Positions 55,537 to 64,000 of a stretch of DNA of 64,000 nt are shown here, piece after piece. The stretch is from Physcomitrium patens (Eukaryota > Streptophyta > Bryopsida > Funariales > Funariaceae): the NCBI RefSeq assembly GCF_000002425.4, contig NC_037270.1:8413649-8477648 (forward strand), in the 5' to 3' direction. How positions within the stretch are numbered: the first letter of the stretch is position 1; the number at the start of each line of letters is the position of its first letter. The position numbers and the translations under genes were made by a program. Under the pieces are notes generated by a model that saw only the letters and a program-made list of their open reading frames with translations, was not told where the DNA came from and ran no database searches.

Positions 55537-58350
55537 TTTGTAGATATATTGATATCCATTTATTTTATACTTGCTTTAAATCTAAAAATATTAAAGAATA
55601 GTTTATTGCATATTTACTAAAAAAAATTAAATAAAATTATTAACATATATTTTTTATAGATTTTTTTAAAAACAAATATCAAGTTATAAAACACTCTAAA
55701 AAATATTTTAATTCCAATACAAAGGTAACAAATACTTACATATTGTAATGAATTTCAGAATTTAAGCTGTAAATTATAGGTTATTCTAAATCACAAATTC
55801 CTTTGATTTTTACACAAAAGTCACTATTCAAGTTTTGTATTAATATTTGCCAGCATCAAGTACATTTTTGGCAGCCAATCAAAAAAAAAAAAAAAAAAAA
55901 AAAGGTAAAATATCAATTATTTATAATTCAATTTTAACTGTAACAGTTTTACAGTATTGAGAACAGTGAAGGATCTGCGAAGCATATTACAGAATCCAGG
56001 TAGTATACTAAAAAAAACTTCAAGTTTTCTTTTTTCTATACCATAAATCTTTGATACCCAAAGGGGCAATGCAGCAGAATTGACAGTTTTTCAACCACAT
56101 TTGCTGATTGGTGCCAAGTATTCCACCCTTGCAAAATTCAAGTGGCACTCACAGATTTACACTAGACAAAGAAAGACAAAGGCCACATTGACTCTTGACT
56201 AGTAGCTATAATAAAAGCAGTCAAAGCTGGAAAATATGCTTCCCAAAAGCTCATTATGCATATGTGAGTATTCACACATATAAAAGTAAATAAATAAAAC
56301 AATGGACCATGCCCATCCCTCCATTGTTGGTACTATAGTAGGGGAGAAGAATTTTCTCTCTGGAGGATTACTACAATCCGTGAGAGACCATTACAATTTT
56401 TTCTTTGTCTCGTCATGTTGTATTATATATTTATTTATTTGTGTATGTTTTGAAATGAAACATAAGAAACTCTCAATTGGAATGTATTAAGGTAAAAATA
56501 CTCCCAAACCAAGGCAAGTCAAGTTTGCACTCCAATCAGGCCAGGAAAACAGAAAAAGTTGAAGAAGACAAAGGATATGGTCCATCTTAGTCATTAACAC
56601 ATAACTCTCACATCTTTGTCTCCTACAGAAACACACCTGTTCTAGTGGACCATATCTTATCACAAAGAACAAAACCTTGAGACTAGGGGGGTTATTGGCC
56701 CCATGATGCTCAAAAGGAATTGGGGCCAATGCACACATTTCAAAGAACTTGGGACTGCATTTGCCTTGTGGCACACTCAAGAAAAATATTCACACTGAAT
56801 CTTTGTACATTGCAACCATCATACAAACATCTGTTGATGTATGTGTTGGAAGACTGTATATCTTTTAGGCAGTTTTTGACTCCTAAAACACTGTTGAGTT
56901 CAAGAAAATGAGTTCATCCAAATGGCACTATGTGGGTCCAGGAGATAGTAGGTGAGAAAACCTAGACTGCTCTTTGGAGACCAGGAGGAGGAGGGCTGTG
57001 AGCTCTGAGTTGAGACTGAGATTGGCTGCTTAAGTGGCCATAGTGTGGGATGTACATTTGGATGATGGCCTGCATGTGTTGATGGCCAACTTGTAGAGTG
57101 GTCCAAATCTTTCTCAATGACATGCTTTATTCTTACACCAAGTACTTTGATGTGAAGCAGCCATACCCACCACTAGAAACTTCTTATTCTCTACACCATG
57201 TGACCACCAACATGAGTATATAAAAGGGGCCCTGACTAGTTTGCCATTGAGAATCAATCAATCCCCTGTTTGGGTACAAAAAGACAATGAATGTTTGAAA
57301 TTGGAAATCGCCCAAATAACATTTTGGACAAGTTTGAAAGTTTTGAATTGGTACATGGTACAAGAGTCCATTTCACAGAAGGAGGCTGGTATGGCCAATA
57401 GAAGCCCAAGCAAAAGGATGCAGGAGAGCAAAGAGATCAAAGTGAGAGCAATTGAATGGTAGGAGGCTGAGGAAATTCACAAGAATATTTTGTCTTGTAA
57501 ACTTGAAAAGGATAAAGAGATAAACCACAAGTTTCAACTAAAGGCTATAAATCAATGACCTCTCAAGCAATAAGATCTCTCTATTAATGTGTTAGCAAGC
57601 CTCTATGGCAAAATTAGAAATGTGAAAACAATTATGAGTACATTTGGTTGTCTCTTGCTTGTTTCTCACCTGTTACTCCTTGGGGCAGTAGGCAAGGGGC
57701 ACCCTATGGTTGTTTAACAATTTTTTTGAATAATCTATTCTATCACTATACTAAGAAAAATCATTGGAGGTTTTAAGCTTTAAAAAATAATAAAAAATAT
57801 TTTTTTTTTTAAAATATTGTGCATTCATTTAAAATACTATATTTTATTTTAATTAAAGTTTCTATTATTTTTTGCAAACATTCATTGTTCTTGGTAAAAA
57901 AACTAGATTGTATATTTTTTATTATAAAATTTTATATTATTATAGATATTTAATATTTTATATTAAATAATAATTCTTGTGTTTAAAAATCTATAAAATC
58001 AAATACACCATATATTCTTTTAAAACTTTGATACATAATATGAAATATATTTTTATTATTTTTCAAAAAAATATGTACATTTATATATTATTATACTATT
58101 AAAATTAGACCAATAATGATGAAGTTTAAAAATACAAGAAGCATAAAGATAATAGCAGGAACAATATTTTGATTTAAAAAAGACAATATTATCACAAAGA
58201 TATAAAGAAGAATAATGAGATTAATGATTAATTTAATTTATAAATATTTTGATATATACAAATAAAATTTAAAAATAATATTTAAAATAATCCTATATTA
58301 AATATTATTTTAACATTTGTCTAAATAAATTTCAAAGCCCTTTAGAAAAA
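55537..58350. other. repeat-poor, non-decayed interval, possibly host
   Basis: No match to any family in the window. Between about 55900 and 57720 the composition is clearly less AT-rich and lacks the runs typical of decayed repeats. Short frames exist (56487-56780 minus, 97 codons; 57241-57462 plus, 73 codons starting at a non-ATG codon), but none has a recognisable domain. A TATA-like site is at 57217. It could be a gene-flanking region, a non-coding RNA locus or an unrecognised element. A poly(A) lies at 55879-55903. Confidence 0.5.
57217..57226 (+). promoter_or_regulatory. TATA-box candidate
   Basis: TATATAAAAG followed by GGGCCC, in the repeat-poor interval. A strong match to the eukaryotic TATA consensus, in sequence that is not AT-saturated. 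About 60 nt downstream the sequence is open on the plus strand to 57462, but no ATG-started protein of note is encoded. Confidence 0.35.
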
Positions 58351-58649
58351 TATCATGGACATATATATTTATTTCAATAATTACTTATATAATTAGATAG
58401 AAGTAGATAAAAATAACTTAATTTCATAATATCTTCTAAACAAGCTTCGTAGATACAATTTTGACTTTATAAGTGTTTATAGTTGATTGATAGATCAAAA
58501 ACTTGATTAATAAATTAATCATGTGCCACTTGTGTTAATTGCTTGTCAAACAAGTTAATATATTACCATTTTTAAGTGATTTTTTAGTCTTTTCAAGTGA
58601 CACAAGAGTGTATTAAGGATTTCTTTTTTTGAGATTCATGTCCTTAAAA
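58351..58649 (+). repeat. 5' LTR of copy 1d, shortened
   Basis: Plus-sense family 1 LTR: 'tatcatggacatatata' for TGTCATGGCCATAAT-like sequence at the start, 'agcttcgtagatacaattttgactttataagtg' in the middle, 'catgtccttaaaa' for TTGTCCTTGACA at the end. It is about 299 bp against 561. The part with the TATA and hairpin is deleted. Confidence 0.75.
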
Positions 58650-58651
58650 AT

Positions 58652-58662
58652 TTGACAAGAGT
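58652..58662 (+). promoter_or_regulatory. self-priming binding site of copy 1d
   Basis: TTGACAAGAGT, 2 nt after the LTR, identical in sequence and spacing to the site of copy 1a. It survives unchanged in strongly decayed surroundings, but its partner in the LTR is deleted here. Confidence 0.7.
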
Positions 58663-58739
58663 GCTAACTTATTATTCTTATCTTCTTTTAGAAGTAAGTA
58701 GATTATTCCACGTTTATTATTGTATTTAATTTTTTATAA

Positions 58740-61277
58740 AAAAATAACAATGGATGCTATTTTTAATAAAAATGAAAATAGATTTATAACTATTACAGAT
58801 CTTCAAAAGCTTATCAATATTCTAAGAATAAAAATTTTATACATTTTCAATATGAAACATAGAGATACTATTCTTTTACATATAGAAGAAGTCCAGAGTC
58901 TATGCTAAGAAGTTGTATAATTGAAGGAAGCAAGTAGATGAACTTCACAACTAAATTCAAGAAGTCTTATTTTTATAAATATGACAAAGACAAAAATTAA
59001 TATGCTAAAGAAGTTTCATGGACCAAGTCAAAAATTTTGACAATTTTTGCAACAAGCCAAGGTCTATTTAAGGTTGCATTCTTTTTAATATCCCAATGGA
59101 TTTATTCAAGTTAGATTTATAGGTGCACTTCTATTGAAAAGTATTTTTTTTTGGTTTGTATCTTTGATAGATAAAGATTCACAACTACTCTATGATTTGA
59201 ATTTATTCTTGAAAGTATTTAGGAATATATTTAGAAAAAGTAATCAAAAAAGGATAGTAGAGACTCAGCTTATATTGCTACAATAAGGATCATGTTTAAC
59301 CACCACATATGCTGTTAAATTCTAAAATCTTTCTTGTAATATGGATTCGAATGACAAAGCTCTTGTCAATAAGTTTTGATATGGATTAAAAGATAATATC
59401 AAAGATTTACTATTAATAACTCCAAGAGCAAATTCATTGAAGCAATTTATTACTTAAGTCATTGCATGCAACCATTGATTCTTTCAAAGTTGTCAAGAAC
59501 AAAGATTTGATTGGAGAAGTACAAGTCAAGTCTCAACAATATTATTTAAGTTTTTTTTGAAAGCTTATTTATTTAGGCCAAAGCCTATGCAAATTAATAT
59601 GGTACATTTTAAACCTCATACTAAGCAAAAAAAAGACTTACAATTATCAAAAAAATTTATGCCTATATTATAAAGAATCAAAGAATATTCCTTAATATTA
59701 TTCTAAAAAACAATGCAATCACAAAATGAAGAGTATGGTTGCTAAAGAAGATGATGTATTTAAAAACAAGTTTTTTCAGCTACAATAGAGACTATATGGT
59801 TGAAATCTTGTATAATACCTAATAAAGATCTTATTCTCTCTTTAGATTTATTACTTCTTTTTACAATAGTAGTTTATTTAGGACCAAAAAATCACAAAGT
59901 CTTAGTCTTCTTACATTCAAGAGCCTCACCTTGTTTTATAGTTGAAGACTTTCTCAAAAATATAGAAATATCATTAATCAAGGAAACAAAATTTATACAT
60001 ATAAAGATCATAGATAGTCGTTTTTTATCTTTAGGAGATGTTACTTATGAGACCATTTCTTTAAATGTAGCAATTAAAGATTATAATAGCATAGTAATAT
60101 TTAATATGATAAGTTTTTTTTTTTTAATTTGATTATTTTAAGATTATTATAGTTAAAAAAATATAATCTTTAAATAAATTGAATTTCTTATAAATTTCAT
60201 TTTTCTTATAGTTTGATCCAAAATTCTATTAGTCAAGTAAAAATACTTAAGTCTAATATATCCAAACCTTTATTGATAGATACAAAAGGTTTTATTACTA
60301 TGGAAAAAAAATGGTCATCTTTTATTATATATGCTATGCCTATTTTTAATAATAGAAAGATATCAAATAATATTTCTAAATGTTATTAAGATTTTTAAGT
60401 ATTTTTTCAAAAAAAATAAAAATATTCTCTAGAGCATCAATCTTATGATTATTCAATTGATTTATAAGAAGGAGCTCAACTACCATTCAAATTGATCTAT
60501 GGCTTATTGCAAAATGAGTTGGCTCAAATAAAAGAATATATTGACAAGAACTTGGCTAAAACTTTTATACACCATTCAAAATTTCTAACAAGAGCTTCTA
60601 TCTTATTTATGAAGAAAAAAAATGGATAGAGATACAGATGTGAATAGACTATCAAGAACTTAATAAGATTACCATTAAGAATAAGTATTCTCTACCTATA
60701 ATTTTAAGACTTCTTGAACAATCCAATCAAGTAAAGATCTATATAAAAATAGATCTATGAGGAGCATATAACTTGATCTGCATTAAAAAAAGAAATGAAT
60801 AGAAGATTGTTTTTCGAACTAGGTATGAACATTTTGAATATAATGCCTTTTGGACTCATGAATGTACCAAATGCTTTTTTAATATGTCATAAATAATACT
60901 TTTTGAGAATTTCTTGATGTTTTTTTTGTCTATTATATAAGCAATATTTTAATCTATTCTAAAAACATAGATAAATATGAAATCTATCATCATTGTATGT
61001 TACAAAAACATGGATATACACAATTATATGCCAAGATAGAAAAGTATATATTCCACACTACTCAAGTTAATTTTTTAGAGTATATCATTTTCAATGAAAG
61101 GCTAATGATAGATCCAAAGAAAGTCCAAACTATCATAGATTAAAAGATTCCAAAAACATTAAAAAAAAAGTACAATGTTTTTTGAAAATTACTAATTATT
61201 AGAAGATATTATTCAAAAAAAATTCTCAAATTATGGCTTTTCTTATATATCTAACATGTAAAAAAAATTAAGTGGAG
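58740..61277 (+). pseudogene. copy 1d gag, protease and RT relic
   Basis: Gag begins near 58750 ('MDAIFNKNENRFITITDLQKL'). The knuckle near 59660 has lost its cysteine pattern ('NLCLYYKESKN'). Protease is at 59800-60132 ('YLGPKNHKVLVFLHSRASPCFIVEDFL'), with DSG changed to HSR. RT runs from about 60440 ('MPFGLMNVPNAF'-like near 60850; 'YYISNILIYSKN' for YLDDILIYSKN near 60940) to 61277. There a solo LTR interrupts at the RT/RNase H connection. No intact frame. Confidence 0.85.
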
Positions 61278-62966
61278 TGTAAGCTAAAAATCCTCCCTAT
61301 CCATTTTAAGGAAAAAAATAATTACACAATAAGTTTAAAAGATAATAAAGACCAATTATGAAATTACTTTTATGATTTATTAATTAATCAAGAGGTTTTA
61401 GTTTCAACTCTCTAGATAATGCCTTCCAAATAATAATTACAATTTGATTTAACTTATAACAAATGATAAAAATTAAAATAAATAAATAAATAAATAAAAA
61501 TAGTTGAATGAAAAAAATTGATAGAATAAAATAGCTAGATGGAAACAATGTAACTAGATGAAAACCATGCAATTAAATGGAAATAGTTTAGTTGGATGAA
61601 AATTATAAAATTAAATGGAAATAACACACTTAAATGAAAAATATACAATTAAATGGAAATAATACAATTGGATGAAAATTATGTAATTAGATGGAAATAA
61701 CGTAATTAGATGGAAATAAAACAATTGGATGAAAATAACAAAGAATAAATTAGCAATTGGAATAAAATAGTGCAATTAGATGAGAACAAAAAAAAAAAAA
61801 AAAAAAAAAAAAGCAATAGCAGTAGAAGCAAAAAAACCTCTCAACTTTAAATCTTCATAATTTTTAGCTCTAAATTTGATGATTCTTTTTTCCAATCTAA
61901 CTATTTTTTTTCTTCTACATAATGAATATATTTAAACACAAAAATAATCCTATTAACAATGAACTTCAAGAAGATCAACAAGGATATAAATCAATCAATT
62001 TATAATATTAATTTATAATAAATAAATAAATAAATAAATAAATATAATTCTTTGGTGCCTTAATAGGCCACCTTTATCAAGGGCTCAATCAAAAAGTGAA
62101 AGAAGAAGAATAAGGTTTTGAGAGGGCCTTATATAATCGAGCCTCAAGCCATTTACTAACAATTATTGTTATTAGTAATTTATTAGTGATAATTAATTTG
62201 GAAGCCTTTCTATTAGCAAGTCCATACAAGTAATATAACTTACATGCTACCTAATCTTATTTTAAGTAGTTTTAATTACCAACCAATGGTTTTAAAACCA
62301 CTTATTATTAAGATGTCAATCTACACCTCCATGATTTCCAACCAATACTACTTAGAAGGAGGTCTAATGGTTGATATCTATTTGTCACAAGGTAATGATA
62401 AATTATCATAAATACCAATTAATGCATAGGTTTTAATTTCTAATAATTTAATTAGCCAAAATAATTTATCAATTTACTAATAGAAAAATTAAACTTTGAG
62501 AGAGATTTGCTAAGAATCAACTTAATTTGTTGTTGTAGGAGTAATGGTGAAAGGTAGAATAGATAGCTAACTTCTTCATTTACCATCACTTGTGGTTTCA
62601 AGAGCAAAGAAACTTTCTATCTTCTTCTTTCACCATCTCTTTTGGTTCCAAAAGTAAAATATTTCTTCATCTTCTTCTTTTACCATTTCTTGTAGCTTCA
62701 AGAGTGAAATAATTTTCTATCATATTTTATCCTACTCTAAGTACAACTAGATCCACCTTTCTTAATAACTTTATTTTGAACAAGAATTAATATTTTTTAA
62801 ATATAATTTTTATAACTAGATTCTATTAACACCGATTTGATAATTTAAATTTTTGATTTATAATTTAGGCCAAAAATCCTATAATTAATAAATAAAAAAT
62901 ATTATATCTTATCAAAATACTAAAAAATAACTAAATAAAATTTTGGTGCATAATCTTAGGTCCACA
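61278..62966. mobile_element. solo LTR of a fourth family (LTR-D)
   Basis: 1,689 bp starting TGTAAGCTAAAAATCC and ending CTTAGGTCCACA, so TG...CA ends. Flanks TGGAG (61273-61277) and TAGAG (62967-62971) are a 5-bp target duplication with one G-to-A change. The empty site is seen in copy 1a (about 16100, minus strand). The interior has a tandem region (61548-61745), poly(A) at 61788-61813 and AAAT runs (61477-61499, 62018-62044). No internal coding part and no other copy in the window. Confidence 0.85.
61548..61745 (+). repeat. tandem repeat of about 19 bp in LTR-D
   Basis: About ten imperfect units of the type 'caattagatggaaataatg', alternating GATGAAAAT and GATGGAAAT. Similar 'ggatgaaaattt' words occur in direct repeat C. 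Confidence 0.75.
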
Positions 62967-62971
62967 TAGAG

Positions 62972-64000
62972 CAAAGAAGCTAAAACCTCTTTTGAAGCTT
63001 TAAAGATAATATTTATTTTTGTACCAATTTTATATTGCATCAATTTTTTTAAAAAATTCTTCATAGAAACAAAAACATCAAATTTTGCTATAGGTATCAT
63101 TTTCTCACAAATAAGAGAAAATGATAAATTCTACTTGATAGCTTTTCATTCTAAAAAATTTTCAATAGCTGAGATTAATTATGTGATCTATGATAAAGAG
63201 CTTTTTTTAATTGTGGATTCATTTTAAGAATGGCATCATTATTTAGAAGGCACCTTGAGTCCAATAATTATATATATAAATCATAAGAACTTTGAGTATT
63301 TTATGTTCGTATATGTTTTGAATTCCTACCAAGTTTGTTGGAGCATATTTTTATCAAGATTTGATTTCAAGATCACTTATAAACTTGAAAAACAACTAGA
63401 TTTGTTAGACGTCCTTTGTAAGCATTCATATTTTGTATCAAAAGAAGAAGATACATTTTTTTTTATCAATAAAAGGTAATTTCTTTTGAAACTAAAGCAT
63501 TTTTACCTTTGAGTAATAAAATCAATATTGACTATTGATTCAACCTTTTTTAAGCAAATTCAATCAAATATGTCCTCTTATCTTTTGTTTATAATATTAA
63601 AAATAATTCTTTCAAATTTCATGATACTTTTAAATTCAAATTATAAGATAATCTATTTTATTTCAAAAAAGAATTATATATTCTAAAAGGCAAAATACAA
63701 TTACATCTTCTTTAAGTTCTTCATGACTTTTTAACAACAAGACACTTTAGATACAACAATACTTTTAGAACTAATATCTAAAGATTTTTAGTGGCTTCAA
63801 ATATAGAAGACAATTATAGACTTTGTACAATCATGTGATATTTATTCAAGATTTAAAACTCCTAATCATCAATCTTATGGAATTTTTTAGCCATTATCTA
63901 TTTCAAAAAAACCATAGTCTTCTATTTCTAAGGATTTTATTAAGGATCTTTTAATCTCAAGTTTATATGATTCTATATTCATGATAGTAGATTATTTTAT
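62972..64000 (+). pseudogene. copy 1d RNase H and integrase relic, cut by window end
   Basis: RNase H resumes at about 62972 ('FLNLFLNLYYIA' for the PILY segment, then 'AFHSKKFSIAEINYVIYDKELFLIVDSF' at 63140-63225). 63255-63479 reads 'SPIIIYINHKNFEYFMF' and 'WSIFLSRFDFKITYKLEKQLDLLDVL', equivalent to the end of RNase H and connection. The integrase zinc region follows ('TRHFRYNNTF' near 63740, 'IM.YLFKI' near 63830), and the core begins before the window stops. Frames are broken throughout. Confidence 0.82.

Noticed and set aside
56487-56780. 97-codon minus-strand frame in the repeat-poor island
   Set aside because: No recognisable domain, and a plus-strand frame (56720-56911) overlaps it. 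I kept it only as part of the description of the island.

Overview
The window is a eukaryotic, very AT-rich stretch made almost entirely of LTR retrotransposons stacked inside one another. I could not support any host protein-coding gene. The organism is uncertain. A streptophyte, probably a bryophyte or another non-seed plant, is favoured for three reasons: AAACCCTAA-type repeats, a chromodomain Ty3/gypsy family, and a second gypsy family whose pol (FLDD box, 'DDVPIKGC', 'KNGSLRFIQDI') I associate from memory with bryophyte genomes. A fungus with RIP-like mutation is the main alternative. In its favour, family 1 carries a Tf1/sushi-like self-priming signal, a trait best known from fungi and vertebrates.

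Two families dominate. Family 1 is a chromovirus of about 6.4 kb with 561-bp LTRs (TGTCAAGG...GTGACA), 5-bp target duplications and the order gag-PR-RT-RH-IN-chromodomain. Family 2 is a gypsy element of about 8.6 kb with 1.2-1.6 kb LTRs (TGTCGT...ACGACA), 4-bp target duplications and no chromodomain. Its LTRs occur as a GC-richer subtype A and a decayed subtype B. Copies are named 1a-1d plus fragments, and 2a-2b.

Layout. Copy 1c (960-3281, +) was hit by copy 2b (3282-9834 and 36547-39093, -). Copy 2b was hit by 1b (9835-11685 and 29340-36546, -), and 1b by 1a (11686-29339, -). Copy 1a was hit by a subtype-A solo LTR (17575-27550), and that LTR contains the complete copy 2a (18217-26843, +). 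This gives six layers, most with visible target duplications. Side insertions are solo LTRs at 10158-10697, 11932-13209, 30878-32416 and 33436-34661, plus an unclassified block at 5255-6460.

Right of 39093 lie decayed fragments: a 19-bp tandem repeat, LTR-B pieces, a pair of about 1.3-kb direct repeats (41635-42880 and 49277-50683) around a third gag relic, and a possible copia-type LTR. An almost repeat-free interval (55537-58350, broken from the AT-rich tract at 52251-53904 by a solo LTR at 53905-55532) may be host intergenic DNA. Copy 1d (58351-64000, +) carries a 1.7-kb solo LTR and runs off the end.

All retroelement reading frames are broken. The stops in 2a are each one C-to-T or G-to-A change from a sense codon, and older layers are progressively more AT-rich, so cytosine deamination is the main decay process. 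The observations most worth checking are the CG-centred target duplications of family 2, the 11-nt self-priming complementarity of family 1, and the mismatched LTR subtypes of copy 2a.
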